Source: Tidjanibacter sp.
GTDB lineage: Bacteria > Bacteroidota > Bacteroidia > Bacteroidales > Rikenellaceae
DNA length: 64,000 bases
Assembly (NCBI GenBank): GCA_017936605.1
Contig: JAGBFH010000016.1
Coordinates: 35,981 to 99,980, forward strand
Direction: 5' to 3'
The position numbers and the translations under genes are program-made. Positions 8,324-17,772 of the stretch are shown piece after piece (positions within the stretch are counted from its first letter, which is position 1; each line of letters starts with the position of its first letter). The notes below the pieces were generated by a model, which had not been told where the DNA came from, searched no databases, and worked only from the letters and a program-made list of their open reading frames with translations.

Positions 8324-8752
8324 ATGGAAAAGAAAGATAGTGTTCAGGAGGAGATTATTGCCGACTTCGAGATGTTTGACGATGTGGATGATAGGCTCCA
8401 GTATTTGATTGATATGGCTGATGAGTGCTGTGAGATAGACCCTCGCCATAAGACCGAGGAGTACCTCATTGACGGCTGCCAGTCGCGTGTGTGGATTGAC
8501 GCGCGAATGGAGGACGGCAAGGTCTACTTTGCGACCGATGCCGATGCACTCATAGTCAAGGGCATTGCGGGTCTGCTCACCAGAGCGCTTGGAGGCCGCA
8601 CCCCCGATGAGATTATTAACACCGAACTCTACTTCATCGACCGCATAGGTATCCGCTCCTACCTCTCGCCCACAAGGGCCAACGGTCTGGGCGAGATGCT
8701 CAAGCAGATGAGGCGCTATGCTGTGGCTTTCAAGGCGGCAAGTAACCAGTAG
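8324..8752 (+). CDS. sufE: SufE family sulfur acceptor protein
   Basis: SufE takes persulfide sulfur from the cysteine desulfurase SufS and passes it to the Fe-S scaffold. The 142-residue protein has the family core YLIDGCQSRVWI with the acceptor Cys52, and the second helical part FIDRIGIRSYLSPTRANGLGEML. Length is normal. The suf scaffold genes are not nearby, but the next gene is a SufT-like protein, so this is a small Fe-S maturation cluster. The start ATG directly follows the repeat module. Confidence 0.93.
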   Translation: MEKKDSVQEEIIADFEMFDDVDDRLQYLIDMADECCEIDPRHKTEEYLIDGCQSRVWIDARMEDGKVYFATDADALIVKGIAGLLTRALGGRTPDEIINTELYFIDRIGIRSYLSPTRANGLGEMLKQMRRYAVAFKAASNQ

Positions 8753-8788
8753 AGAGAGGAGAGTAAAGAGAGCAAAGAGCAAGGAGAG

Positions 8789-9115
8789 ATGGGAATGACA
8801 CCAGAAGAGATACAGAGCGTCGAGAGAGAGATAGTGGATGTGCTCAAGAACATCTATGACCCCGAGATTCCGGTCAACATCTACGACCTCGGCTTGGTCT
8901 ACGATATAGATTACACCCCCGATGGGAAGGTACACATCCGTATGACCCTCACGGCTCCCAACTGCCCTATGGCCGACTTCCTCGTGGAGGAGGTGCACAC
9001 CCAGGTGGCCAAGGTGAGGGGCGTAGGTGAGGTTGTTGTGGAGATAGTCTTCGACCCGCCGTGGGATAAGAATATGATGAGCGAAGAGGCCCTTATGGAG
9101 CTCGGTATGCTGTAG
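8789..9115 (+). CDS. MIP18/SufT family iron-sulfur cluster assembly protein (DUF59)
   Basis: This 108-residue protein is a stand-alone DUF59 domain: VLKNIYDPEIPVNIYDLGLV, the DxxIPVNI core, LTAPNCPMADFLVEEV with the conserved Cys, and VVVEIVFDPPWDKNMMSEEA. In bacteria SufT-type proteins help mature Fe-S proteins. It sits 36 bp after sufE, which supports that role. The start could be 8789 (MGMTPEE) or 8795. It is only 3 bp from the next possible start, so the three genes probably form one operon. Confidence 0.92.
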   Translation: MGMTPEEIQSVEREIVDVLKNIYDPEIPVNIYDLGLVYDIDYTPDGKVHIRMTLTAPNCPMADFLVEEVHTQVAKVRGVGEVVVEIVFDPPWDKNMMSEEALMELGML

Positions 9116-9118
9116 GGG

Positions 9119-10045
9119 GTGTTGGATAGAGAAACCATGGGCGCAATGAGAAGAGAGGAGTGTGGAGTGGTGCTCGCGGGCTTGGACTCACTCAGAAGGA
9201 CCAAACTTATGGAGAGCCTTCTGGTGGAACGAGTGCTCCGCAAGAGCCACAGGGTGCTGGAGGTCTGGGAGGCCTCGGGGCGCGACTGGAACCAGACACT
9301 CTACCATATTACCGCCTATGCTATGGGTGCTCCGAAGAACGGAGGACAGATGGAGGAGCTCGCACGCAGGGCCACCTACCTTATGTGCCTGAAGGAGCGC
9401 AGCTCTCAGCGGAGAGTCGAGGCCCTGCTACTGGGCACCTCGGGACTGCTGGGCGAGGAGTTCTTTGATGACTACATTGTGCGCCTTCAGGAGGAGTATG
9501 AGTACCTTGTGGGCAAGTACCAACTGCGCAGTATGACGGCCGGAAGTTGGAATAGGAGCCATCTGCTACCCGCGGGAGGCCCTGTGATGAGAATAGCACA
9601 ACTTGCGGCTCTGGTGGCCCGCGAGGAGTACTCGGTGGATACGGTGCTGGGGCTGAGGAGCCTTGGCGAGGTCGAAGGACTCTTCAGGGTGTCGGCGAGC
9701 GAGTATTGGCAGGGGAAGTATGTCCCCAATGGTAAGCCCCATAGTGGCTCGGGGCGTATGGGTCGCCAGAAGGTCGAGATGTTGGCCATCAATTTGGTTG
9801 TGCCCTTGCAGTTTGCCTACGCCACCGTGATGAACAATGCCGAACTGAAGGAGAGGGCTCTGGAGCTCTTGGAGGCCATCCCTGCCGAGCAGAATAGGGT
9901 GGTGGCTACTTGGACGGGCTATGGCGTGCCCTGTGGGAGTGCCTATGAGTCGCAGGCTCTGCTGGAACTCGCGGCCAAGTGCGAGGGCAGATTGTGTGAG
10001 GAGTGTGCTCTGGGCAGGATGCGCAGAATGAAGGCTTTGGGTTAG
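9119..10045 (+). CDS. DUF2851 family protein, short form
   Basis: The sequence WNQTLYHITAYAMGAPKNGGQMEELARR and the later SWNRSHLLPAGGPVMRIAQLAALV segment are the middle and C-terminal signatures of DUF2851, a Bacteroidetes family without known function. Members I recall are near 420 residues; this one has 308 and lacks the N-terminal part with its NxGPDFxNA-type motif. No missing piece is seen upstream, because the SufT-like gene ends 3 bp before. The start may be GTG 9119 or ATG 9137. A C-terminal CEGRLCEECALGRMRRMKALG segment holds three Cys and matches the family's tail. Confidence 0.78.
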   Translation: MLDRETMGAMRREECGVVLAGLDSLRRTKLMESLLVERVLRKSHRVLEVWEASGRDWNQTLYHITAYAMGAPKNGGQMEELARRATYLMCLKERSSQRRVEALLLGTSGLLGEEFFDDYIVRLQEEYEYLVGKYQLRSMTAGSWNRSHLLPAGGPVMRIAQLAALVAREEYSVDTVLGLRSLGEVEGLFRVSASEYWQGKYVPNGKPHSGSGRMGRQKVEMLAINLVVPLQFAYATVMNNAELKERALELLEAIPAEQNRVVATWTGYGVPCGSAYESQALLELAAKCEGRLCEECALGRMRRMKALG

Positions 10046-10090
10046 AGAATAGAGAACGAAAAATATAATAACAAACAGAAAAGAGATAAG

Positions 10091-13000
10091 ATGAGTTTAG
10101 TAAAATCTGTACTTAAGTTGTTCTTCGGAACGAAGAGTGACAAGGATCGCAAAGAGATTCAGCCCTATGTGGACAAGATTCTCCAGTTGTATCCCACCAT
10201 CGACAGCCTCTCGAACGATGAACTTCGTGGCCGTTCGGCGGCCCTGAGGGCTGCCATTGCCGAGTTCATCCGCCCCGAGGAGGAGCGTGTGGCCGCATTG
10301 AAGGTGGAGATTGAGGGCGACATCGCCATTGAGAAGAAGAGCGCCATATCGAAGGAGATTGAGCAGCTCCTGGAGAAGATTGACGAGAAAATCGAGAAGA
10401 AACTCGACGAGATTCTGCCCGAGGCATTCGCCATTATGAAGTCCACGGCTCGCAGGTTTGCCCAGAATGAGACGGTGGAGGTCACCGCCTCGCAGTTCGA
10501 TAGGGACCTGGCAGCCGACCGCGACTTCGTGAGCATCGAGGGCGACAAGGCCATCTGGCAGACCACCTGGGTGGCTGGTGGCAACGATATCAAGTGGGAT
10601 ATGATTCACTATGATGTTCAGCTCTTCGGTGGTGTGGTTCTCCACAAAGGTAAGATTGCCGAGATGGCCACCGGTGAGGGTAAGACTCTGGTGGCAACCC
10701 TCCCCGTGTTCCTCAATGCGCTGGCCGGCAAGGGTGTCCATGTGGTGACCGTCAACGACTATCTGGCCAAGCGTGACTGCGAGTGGATGGGTCCTATGTA
10801 CCAGTTCCACGGCCTGTCGGTGGAGTGTATCGACAACTACCGCCCCAACTCGGCCGAGAGGCGCAAGGCCTATGATGCCAACATCACCTTCGGAACGAAC
10901 AACGAGTTCGGCTTCGACTACCTGAGGGACAATATGTCCATCCAGGCCAAGGAGCTCGTGCAGAAGAAACACCACTTCGCCATTGTCGATGAGGTGGACT
11001 CGGTATTGATTGACGATGCCCGTACGCCTCTGATTATCTCGGGTCCCGTGCCCAAGGGCGACGACCAGCTCTTCGACGAGTACCGCGACACCATCGAGAG
11101 GCTCTATAACCTCCAGCGCAACCTGACGGCTGACTGCCTGCTGAGGGCCCGCAAACTCATCGCTGAGGGTAAGACCGAGGAGGGTGGCATACTGCTGCTC
11201 CGCTCACACAAGGGTCTGCCCAAGAATAAGAACCTCATCAAGTTCCTCTCGGAGCAGGGTATGAAGGTGCTGTTGCAGAAGACCGAGGCTGTCTATATGC
11301 AGAATCACAACGAGCGTATGCCCGAGATTACCGACGAGCTCTTCTTTGTGATTGACGAGAAACTCAACTCTGTGGAGCTCACCGATAAGGGCCATGAGAT
11401 GTTGGCCAAGGCGGTGGGTGACGACAAGTTTTTCGTGCTGCCCGACATCGGCACCGAGGTTGCTGCCCTCGAGAAGAGCGAGCTGACCGCCGAGGAGAAG
11501 GCCGCAAAGAAGGATGCAATACTTGCCGACTACGCCATCAAGAGCGAGAGGGTACACACTGTGAACCAGCTCCTGAAGGCTTACAGTATGTTCGAGAAGG
11601 ATGTGGAGTATGTGCTGATGGACGGCAAGGTGAAGATTGTCGACGAGCAGACGGGCCGTATTATGGAGGGCCGCCGCTACTCCGACGGTCTGCACCAGGC
11701 TATCGAGGCCAAGGAGCGCGTGAAGGTGGAGGCTGCAACCCAGACCTTCGCAACCATCACCCTCCAGAACTACTTCCGTATGTACCACAAACTCGCAGGT
11801 ATGACCGGTACGGCCGAGACCGAGGCGAGCGAGTTCTGGAGCATCTATAAACTCGATGTTGTTGTGATTCCCACCAACCGCCCCATTGCGCGCGAGGATA
11901 GGGAGGACCTCCTCTATAAGACCAAGAGGGAGAAGTATAGTGCCGTTGTTGACGAGATTGTAAGGCTCGTAAATGAGGGTCGCCCCGTGCTGGTGGGTAC
12001 CACCTCGGTGGAGGTGTCGGAGCTCTTGAGCCGCATCCTCCGCGCACGCCACATCCCCCACAATGTCCTCAATGCCAAGCAGCACGCCCAGGAGGCACAG
12101 GTTGTTGCCGAGGCAGGTAGGGCAGGTCAGGTGACCATCGCAACCAATATGGCGGGTCGTGGTACCGATATCAAACTCTCGCCCGAGGTGAAGGCCGCAG
12201 GAGGTCTTGCCATCATCGGCACCGAGCGCCACGAGAGCCGCCGTGTGGACCGTCAGCTCCGAGGCCGTTCGGGTCGTCAGGGTGACCCCGGCTCGTCGCA
12301 GTTCTTCGTGTCGACCGAGGACGACCTGCTGCGTCTGTTTGGTGGCGACCGCCTCGCCTCGATGATGGATAAGATGGGCCTCCAGGAGGGTGAGGTCATC
12401 TCCGCCAAGATGATGAGCGGTGCCATCGAGAGGGCCCAGAAGAAGGTCGAGGAGAACAACTTTGGTATCCGTAAACGCCTGCTGGAGTACGACGATGTGA
12501 TGAACAAGCAGAGGACCGCAATCTACGCTATGCGTCGCCACGCACTCCACGGCGAGGGTGTGGATATCGACCTTAATAATATGATTCTCTCCTTTGCCGA
12601 CACCTTTGTGGCCAACCTCAAGGGCGCATCCTTCGAGGAGTTCTCCTATGAGCTCATCCGTCAGGTTGCCATCCAGCCCACCTTCGATGAGGCTACCTAC
12701 AACAAGGCTTCCGATAATGAGCTTGCGGATATGCTGATTGCCGACATCAGGGCCGCCTATGCGCGTCGCGCACAGATGGTCGCACAGACCGCTATGCCCG
12801 TCATTAAGAACCTGGTGGAGAGCAACCCCCAGGCCGAGAATATGTATATCCCCATCACCAATGGTACGCTGGTCTACAATGTGCTGGTCAACCTCAAAAA
12901 GTGTGTGGAGAACGAGGGCGCAGAGATTTACAAGATGTTCACCAAGATTGCGATGCTCACCACCATCGACGACAACTGGCGTGAGCACCTCAGGGAGATG

Positions 13001-13369
13001 GACGACCTGAAACAGAGCGTTCAGAACGCAACCTATGAGCAGAAAGATCCTCTGTTGATCTATAAGGGCGAGAGCTACAACCTCTTCGAGGCGATGATCA
13101 ACAAGGTGAACCAGGAGGTTATCTCTATCCTGATGAAGGGCTTTATCCCCACCAAGGAGCAGGCCGAGAACCGTATGACACGCCGTCAGCAGGCTCAGCA
13201 GAAGGTGGATGTAAACAAACTCCAGGAGTCGCGTATGGCCGCCGCCGCACAGGCAGGCCAGGGCGAGAAGAGCCGTCCTATGCCCGTACATGTGGAGAAG
13301 AAGGTTCGCCCCAACGATCCTTGTCCTTGCGGGTCGGGCAAGAAATACAAACACTGCCACGGCGCATAA
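10091..13369 (+). CDS. secA: Preprotein translocase ATPase SecA
   Basis: SecA drives proteins through SecYEG. The 1092-residue Bacteroidetes-type protein has the Walker [15 protein letters not shown], the [12 protein letters not shown]alker B, the preprotein cross-linking domain, [11 protein letters not shown] and GRGTDI in the second motor domain, helical scaffold segments, and a C-terminal zinc finger [14 protein letters not shown] for SecB or ribosome contact. It is longer than the E. coli protein because of insertions near 70-120 and 360-480. It is preceded by 45 bp without a clear promoter. Its stop codon lies at the edge of an A hairpin. Confidence 0.98.
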   Translation: MSLVKSVLKLFFGTKSDKDRKEIQPYVDKILQLYPTIDSLSNDELRGRSAALRAAIAEFIRPEEERVAALKVEIEGDIAIEKKSAISKEIEQLLEKIDEKIEKKLDEILPEAFAIMKSTARRFAQNETVEVTASQFDRDLAADRDFVSIEGDKAIWQTTWVAGGNDIKWDMIHYDVQLFGGVVLHKGKIAEMATGEGKTLVATLPVFLNALAGKGVHVVTVNDYLAKRDCEWMGPMYQFHGLSVECIDNYRPNSAERRKAYDANITFGTNNEFGFDYLRDNMSIQAKELVQKKHHFAIVDEVDSVLIDDARTPLIISGPVPKGDDQLFDEYRDTIERLYNLQRNLTADCLLRARKLIAEGKTEEGGILLLRSHKGLPKNKNLIKFLSEQGMKVLLQKTEAVYMQNHNERMPEITDELFFVIDEKLNSVELTDKGHEMLAKAVGDDKFFVLPDIGTEVAALEKSELTAEEKAAKKDAILADYAIKSERVHTVNQLLKAYSMFEKDVEYVLMDGKVKIVDEQTGRIMEGRRYSDGLHQAIEAKERVKVEAATQTFATITLQNYFRMYHKLAGMTGTAETEASEFWSIYKLDVVVIPTNRPIAREDREDLLYKTKREKYSAVVDEIVRLVNEGRPVLVGTTSVEVSELLSRILRARHIPHNVLNAKQHAQEAQVVAEAGRAGQVTIATNMAGRGTDIKLSPEVKAAGGLAIIGTERHESRRVDRQLRGRSGRQGDPGSSQFFVSTEDDLLRLFGGDRLASMMDKMGLQEGEVISAKMMSGAIERAQKKVEENNFGIRKRLLEYDDVMNKQRTAIYAMRRHALHGEGVDIDLNNMILSFADTFVANLKGASFEEFSYELIRQVAIQPTFDEATYNKASDNELADMLIADIRAAYARRAQMVAQTAMPVIKNLVESNPQAENMYIPITNGTLVYNVLVNLKKCVENEGAEIYKMFTKIAMLTTIDDNWREHLREMDDLKQSVQNATYEQKDPLLIYKGESYNLFEAMINKVNQEVISILMKGFIPTKEQAENRMTRRQQAQQKVDVNKLQESRMAAAAQAGQGEKSRPMPVHVEKKVRPNDPCPCGSGKKYKHCHGA

Positions 13370-13503
13370 AAAACGCATATAGCGGGTGAATTTTTCACCA
13401 ACTGCAACGGGCGAGACCCTCACTTACGCTTAGTAAGCTGCGGGCCTCGCCCATCTTGTTGGCAAAAAATTCCCTTCGCTCTATGCGTTTTTTCTTTCAA
13501 GTG
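13368..13503 (+). repeat. Bracket hairpin A1, end of secA unit
   Basis: The outer arms AAAAAACGCATATAGCG (13368-13384) and CGCTCTATGCGTTTTTT (13487-13503) pair with one mismatch. Inside them a second pair (GGGTGAATTTTTCACCAA with TTGGCAAAAAATTCCC) and an inner GGGCGAG..CTCGCCC hairpin follow. The A run overlaps the secA stop codon and the T run closes the element, so it can act as an unusually long terminator. Confidence 0.8.
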
Positions 13504-13509
13504 AAAGTT

Positions 13510-14040
13510 GTTTCCCTCCCCTAAGTTAGGTGAGGGTGCCCTTTAGGGCGGGAGAGGTCTGTTGTTTCTTGGTCTAAGGTCTAAAGTCGAACGACTAACC
13601 GACCTAAGTCTTATAGGACTTATGAGTCTTATAGGTCTTATAGGTCTTATAGGCCCCATAAGCCCTATATAACTCCCTCCCCTAATTTAGTGGCGTGTGT
13701 CTGCCTTTTGGCCCCTTTAGCCCTTTTAGCCTTTTTTGCCCTTTCCCTCCCCTCCCCTAAGTTAGGGGAGGGTGCCCGTTAGGGCGGGAGAGGTCTGTAA
13801 AAAGCATTCAGCAGTAGTCGTCATTACTCAGCCTTGTTCACGGGTTACATTTTTGTAACCCGTGAACTATTTGGAGGGTGTGTAAGGGCCAAAAGGGCCA
13901 AAAGGGCTAAAAGGGCGGAAAGGCTTATAGGTCCCATAAGTCCCATGGGTCTTATAAGCCCCATATGACCTTAAGGACTTTAAGGACTTTAAGGAATCTC
14001 CCATTTCTCTCATTTCTCTCATTTCAACCCGTCTGGGGCG
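13510..14040. repeat. Intergenic repeat mosaic, left copy
   Basis: No gene is seen here. In order the stretch holds a D box (13513), a short GTCTAAAGTCGAACGAC segment, 9-bp E units (13615-13665), F units, a second D box (13747), a perfect C palindrome (13836-13867), more F, E, G and H units. The order is mirrored in the region 17003-17570 on the other side of rnhB. Confidence 0.85.
13836..13867. repeat. Palindrome C1
   Basis: GTTCACGGGTTACA and its exact reverse complement are separated by four T. Fourteen base pairs are perfect. Flanking bases (13804-13835) recur in reverse next to C2 at 17311-17350. Confidence 0.9.
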
Positions 14041-14076
14041 GGAGCACCACCCTCACTCGTCGCGCTCGTTAGCGCC

Positions 14077-14165
14077 AAAAAAAAGGGGAAGACTCACGTC
14101 TGCCCCTTTCATCAGGTTAGGTTAGTTAGGTTAATGAGGTACGGGAAGAATGTCCCGTAAAACAT
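14077..14165 (-). ncRNA. Candidate small RNA of about 90 nt
   Basis: A full promoter (14171-14201, minus strand) points at a strong terminator hairpin (AAAGGGG/CCCCTTT with an AGAC/GTCT extension) followed by eight T on the minus strand at 14084-14077. No start codon with a sensible frame lies between. The predicted RNA has a 5' ACGGGA..TCCCGT hairpin, a central unpaired-looking stretch of repeated CCTAAC units and the terminator hairpin, the normal layout of a bacterial regulatory RNA. I do not recognise it as a named family. Confidence 0.55.
14082..14109 (-). terminator. Terminator of the candidate small RNA
   Basis: Minus-strand hairpin GAAAGGGGCAGAC..GTCTTCCCCTTT followed by a T run of eight. 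It can also stop read-through from araC. Confidence 0.8.
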
Positions 14166-14170
14166 TGATG

Positions 14171-14201
14171 CAAAGGTAAGGCAAGAAATAGTAAAAACAA
14201 A
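14171..14201 (-). promoter_or_regulatory. Orphan promoter driving the candidate small RNA
   Basis: On the minus strand TTTG (14201-14198), a 19-bp spacer and TACCTTTG (14178-14171) match the Bacteroidetes consensus exactly. No coding gene follows in that direction before a terminator. Confidence 0.7.
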
Positions 14202-14332
14202 ATTTTTATCATAAAATCTCCGATATTTTTAATAAATCGCAACTTTTGCCCCCTATTTACTTAAATAATATTAAATAATCTTCACAAACCCATAGTCATT
14301 ATTAAAGTTTTTTAATAATGGTAGCCGATTTT

Positions 14333-15223
14333 TTAATCTCTCTCTGCTTTGGGGTGGGGTAGATGTGGGCGAGAGTCGATAGGTGGAGTTGTGTTGCGTG
14401 CTCGGTACTCGACAGGGGTGAGAGAGTAGCGGGCGTGGAAGAGGCGTATGAAATGTGAAGGTGAGGTGAAGCCGCACTCGTGGGCTACGGCCTTGACCTG
14501 CTCATCGGAGCTGATGAGCAGTCGAGCGGCAAGCTCCAGTCGTCGCGCCATAAACCAGCGGTGGGGTGTCTGGCCGAGCTCCTCGCGAAACGCCTTCTTG
14601 AAGTTCGAGAGGCTCATACCATACTCCGCAGCGAGTTCCGCCAATGGTTTGCGCGAGAGGATGTTGCGCTCGGCAAACCGCTCGAGCGACTCGCGACGGA
14701 GGGTGGCGAGATGGCCGAGTGTGTGGCTTAGTTCATCGTAGCCATCGGAGAGGAGCAGATAGATGAGCTCATTGGTCTTCATACGGGCCATAGTGCCACA
14801 GCGGAAGAAGATGTCGTGGGCGAGGTACGACCTTATGCCTGCCATAAATGATGTGAGCGTGCGGCCTGCCCTCTGGTGGGCGATGTGGTTTGTGGGGAGG
14901 GTGGGGCGTGACGGTCGCGGCAGGTCGGCGAAGAGTTGCAGCTCTCGCAAGATGGTGGAGAGCAGCTCGCGGCTTACAGAGAAGAGAATCTCCTCGTAGA
15001 GCCTATCTTCGGTTGTCTGGTACTCCACAAGGTGGGCGCCCTCGGGGAGCACAAATAGTTCGCCTGCATAGAGTTGCATAATACCACTCGGGGTGTGCAG
15101 GGCCATCTTGCCACTGACGATATAGCCTATGGTGATGCCCTCGAGCCATAGGCGTTCCACCTCACGGGAGTCGCCTCGTCGCTCCAGTCTGATTGTCTGA
15201 TTTGGGTCCTTTGTGTAGTTCAT
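14333..15223 (-). CDS. AraC family transcriptional regulator
   Basis: The 296-residue protein has an N-terminal cupin-like sensing part (about 1-110, with an ITIGYIVSGKMALHT stretch and LPEGAHLVEYQ) and a C-terminal double HTH: LAELAAEYGMSLSNFKKAFREELGQTPHRWFM and VKAVAHECGFTSPSHFIRLFHARYSLTPVEYR. The last helix holds the AraC signature. The ATG at 15223 is preferred over the TTG at 15232, because a TACCTTTG -7 box sits at 15237-15230, which makes the mRNA nearly leaderless. The target genes are unknown; the adjacent membrane protein is in the same orientation. Confidence 0.92.
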   Translation of the reverse strand: MNYTKDPNQTIRLERRGDSREVERLWLEGITIGYIVSGKMALHTPSGIMQLYAGELFVLPEGAHLVEYQTTEDRLYEEILFSVSRELLSTILRELQLFADLPRPSRPTLPTNHIAHQRAGRTLTSFMAGIRSYLAHDIFFRCGTMARMKTNELIYLLLSDGYDELSHTLGHLATLRRESLERFAERNILSRKPLAELAAEYGMSLSNFKKAFREELGQTPHRWFMARRLELAARLLISSDEQVKAVAHECGFTSPSHFIRLFHARYSLTPVEYRARNTTPPIDSRPHLPHPKAERD

Positions 15224-15229
15224 AATGCA

Positions 15230-15237
15230 CAAAGGTA
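15230..15237 (-). promoter_or_regulatory. -7 box of araC gene, start codon six bases away
   Basis: TACCTTTG on the minus strand ends six bases before the ATG. No convincing -33 TTTG is found 19-21 bp upstream. This spacing would put the first transcribed base at or next to the start codon. Confidence 0.5.
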
Positions 15238-15343
15238 TAACCCCAAGTGGGGGTGTAGAGCCGCTTGACTGGAGTGTTGCTAATAGGTTATGAACACTCT
15301 CTCGGATGTGCTCCGAGAATGAAAGAAAATGCTTGATTTGGGG

Positions 15344-16342
15344 TTAGGCGAGGGTGCCGATGAGGGTGAGCGATACCAATATTATATATATAAGGGCGCT
15401 CACAATGCCCTTGCGTCTTACGAAGAAGGTGTGGATGAGTGGCACGGCCGCAAAGCCCATAATGGGCACAGCAACCGTTGCGGTGCCGCCCAGTAGGAAC
15501 ATAAGCACTCCCAGGAGGAACATCAGCGAGAAGAAGATGTGGCCCTTGCGCGCCCTTGTGCGCATAGCCCCGTAGCCGCCTAAAAAGACCAGTATGCTCA
15601 CGAGGGTGAGCAGCACAATTACGCCCCAGAGCACGCAGTTGACGATGCCGCCCGAGAGAGCATACATCTCGGCGAAGCTAACAAAGTCCACCTTGGGCAG
15701 CGACTTGCTCCACTCCTCCCAGAGCCATCCAAAGGGCTCTCCCGCAAACCAGTAGCAGCACGAGCCGAGCAACATTGGCAGCGGTATCATTATGGCCCCC
15801 GCAATCATCTCCCTCGGCGAGCGTTGCCAGATGAGCCACTGGACGGGCAGCAGCACCAGAAGGTAGACCATCTCGGGCACCAAGAGGGCCGCGAGGGCTG
15901 TCCAGAACGAGGCGCTCATAACCTTGCCGAAGGTGGCGTGGCGTTTGAAGCTGGTGAACATCAGGTCGGTAGACTGCGTCAGCATCAGCAGGGCGAGTAT
16001 CAACGCGGGGCTGCTCACGGGGAACACCACACCGAAGAGGCATACCATAAGGAGCACCATCGGCATAAAGGAGCGGATGAGCGAGAGCGAGTAGCGGTTG
16101 ATGATGCGTGTGACGATTACCGAGGCGAGCAGTATGGCACCAAGCACCACAACGAAGCCCAAGTAGGGGCCCAGCAGCGAGTCGAGCCATAGGCCCACAG
16201 GCGAGAGCACACCCTCCGTAAGTTCCGTGCCATAGGGGGCGCGGAGTGCCCTGATGGAGCCAAAGCCGAGCAATAGGCCGTAGGTCACAAGGAGTGTGAC
16301 GATGGGCTGGTTGAGTATGTCGAACTGTCGTGTGCGTGCCAT
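15344..16342 (-). CDS. Polytopic inner-membrane protein of unknown function
   Basis: The protein has 332 residues if started at ATG 16342 ([13 protein letters not shown]); the longer open frame to 16384 would run past the likely promoter. About nine hydrophobic helices are visible, with an N-terminal amphipathic [18 protein letters not shown] and a [22 protein letters not shown] loop. This resembles the DUF6427-type membrane proteins of Bacteroidetes, but I am not certain of the family number. No catalytic motif is seen. It is convergent with nothing, and lies divergent from rnhB and upstream of araC on the same strand. Confidence 0.75.
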   Translation of the reverse strand: MARTRQFDILNQPIVTLLVTYGLLLGFGSIRALRAPYGTELTEGVLSPVGLWLDSLLGPYLGFVVVLGAILLASVIVTRIINRYSLSLIRSFMPMVLLMVCLFGVVFPVSSPALILALLMLTQSTDLMFTSFKRHATFGKVMSASFWTALAALLVPEMVYLLVLLPVQWLIWQRSPREMIAGAIMIPLPMLLGSCCYWFAGEPFGWLWEEWSKSLPKVDFVSFAEMYALSGGIVNCVLWGVIVLLTLVSILVFLGGYGAMRTRARKGHIFFSLMFLLGVLMFLLGGTATVAVPIMGFAAVPLIHTFFVRRKGIVSALIYIILVSLTLIGTLA

Positions 16343-16350
16343 AGTGGGTA

Positions 16351-16358
16351 CAAATATA
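16351..16358 (-). promoter_or_regulatory. -7 box of the membrane protein gene
   Basis: TATATTTG on the minus strand ends eight bases before the ATG at 16342. The nearest TTTG (16385-16382) is 23 bp away, somewhat far. It is divergent from the rnhB box 33 bp away. Confidence 0.45.
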
Positions 16359-16391
16359 GGGATTTGTGGCGGGAATTTCCCCAAAAAAGAG

Positions 16392-16399
16392 TAATTTTG
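16392..16399 (+). promoter_or_regulatory. rnhB: -7 box of rnhB
   Basis: TAATTTTG fits TAnnTTTG and ends six bases before the rnhB ATG at 16406, again implying a leaderless or 1-3 nt leader mRNA. The TTTG at 16363-16366 is 25 bp upstream, longer than usual. Confidence 0.5.
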
Positions 16400-16405
16400 T
16401 CACCT

Positions 16406-17002
16406 ATGCTCGAAATATCCTACAAAAAAGAGTGCCTCGAGGCGGGGTGTGATGAGGCGGGGCGCGGATGCCTCGCAGGGCCCGTTGTGGCCGCAGCCGT
16501 CATACTGCCGCCCGACTACCACCACCCACTGCTGAACGACTCCAAGCAGATGACCGCCGCACAGCGCCAAAAGGTGAGGGACCACATAAAGGAGCACGCC
16601 CTCGCGTGGGCTGTGGCCGAGGTGAGCGCCGAGGAGATAGACCACATCAACATCCTCAAGGCCTCCTTTGAGGCTATGCAGCGAGCCGTCGAGAGGCTCT
16701 CCATAAGGCCCGAGCACCTCCTGATAGACGGCAATAGGTTCTATCCGCGACTCGACATCCCCTTCCGCTGCGAGGTCAAGGGCGACGCACGCTTCGCCAA
16801 CATCGCGGCCGCCTCGGTGCTGGCCAAGACCTACCGCGACGAGTATATGGCACACCTTGCCGAGGAGTTCCCCGCCTACGGCTGGGAGCGCAATGCGGGA
16901 TACCCCACAAAACAACACCGCGAGGCTATCGCCCGCCACGGCCTCACCCCCCACCACCGCCTGACCTTCATCCACGACAAAGACCAACTGAGCCTGTTTT
17001 AG
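16406..17002 (+). CDS. rnhB: Ribonuclease HII
   Basis: RNase HII removes ribonucleotides and RNA from DNA. The 198-residue protein begins [21 protein letters not shown] with catalytic Asp16 and Glu17, continues [17 protein letters not shown] and [10 protein letters not shown] (third acidic residue), and has [15 protein letters not shown]. The ATG at 16406 is chosen because the family starts a few residues before CDEAGRG and a -7 box ends just before it. The last five residues, QLSLF, are a perfect consensus for binding the sliding clamp. rnhA, the type I enzyme, is also in this window at 52.9 kb. Confidence 0.96.
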   Translation: MLEISYKKECLEAGCDEAGRGCLAGPVVAAAVILPPDYHHPLLNDSKQMTAAQRQKVRDHIKEHALAWAVAEVSAEEIDHINILKASFEAMQRAVERLSIRPEHLLIDGNRFYPRLDIPFRCEVKGDARFANIAAASVLAKTYRDEYMAHLAEEFPAYGWERNAGYPTKQHREAIARHGLTPHHRLTFIHDKDQLSLF

Positions 17003-17772
17003 GGAATTGAAAATTGACAATGGAAAATTGACAATGGAAAATTATTCCCTCCCCTAAGTTAGGGGAGGGTCCGCGAAGCGGGGGAGAGGTCTGTTGTGCT
17101 TCGGTAGAAGAATGGGAGAAATGGGAGAAATGAGAAAAATGGGAATTTCCTTAAGGTCCTTAAAGTCCTTAAAGTCCCTAAAGTCCCTAAGGTCCCTAAG
17201 GTCCTTAATTTCACCAAATTCCCCAATAGCATTTTAGCCCTTTTAGCCCTTTTGGCCCTTTCTGCCCCACCAAATTGTTCACGGGTATTAATTTTAATAC
17301 CCGTGAACAAGGCAGAGTAATGACGACTACAGCTGAACGCTGAATGCTGACCGCTGATCGCTGACTGCTATTTACACACGCCCCCGCGCTAACGCGCACC
17401 CCCTCTAACTTAGGGGGGGAGTTATATAGGGCTTATGGGGCCTATAAGACCTATAAGACTCATAAGCCCTATAAGACTTATGTCGGTTAGTCGTTCGACT
17501 TTAGACCTTAGCCCAAGAAAGAACAGACCTCTCCCGCCCTTCGGGCACCCTCCCTGTGCGCGAGGACGCGCACGCAATTTTCAAGCACCCCTCCCAGCCT
17601 CCCCTTTCGTAGGGGAGGAGCAGAAATGGCCGAAAGGGCCAAAAGGCAGATACACGCCACTAAATTAGGGGAGGGAAACCGCTTCCCCTTGAAAAGAAAA
17701 ACTCAGTTGGTGAGGGGAATTTCGTGCCAAACAAAGGAGCGGGCTCCGCGCCTACACCTTCCCCTTGAAAGG
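17003..17772. repeat. Intergenic repeat mosaic, right copy (inverted)
   Basis: No gene is seen. In order the stretch holds I repeats, a D box (17044), H, G and F units, palindrome C2 (17275-17310), five 7-bp CTGAxxG units, E units (17425-17480), the GTCGTTCGACTTTAGAC segment and D boxes in reverse (17520-17620). The part 17405-17545 is a near-identical inverted copy of 13530-13690 and differs mainly by one 9-bp E unit. At 17690-17765 a partial duplicate of the right half of A hairpin A8 is present. Confidence 0.85.
17275..17310. repeat. Palindrome C2
   Basis: TTGTTCACGGGTATTA and its exact complement are separated by ATTT. Compared with C1 the inner bases change from GTTACA to GTATTA on one side and compensate on the other, so pairing is kept. 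Confidence 0.9.

Noticed and set aside
13600..13680. CRISPR-like repeat array
   Set aside because: Units are 9 bp and contiguous, with no spacers, and there are no cas genes in the window.
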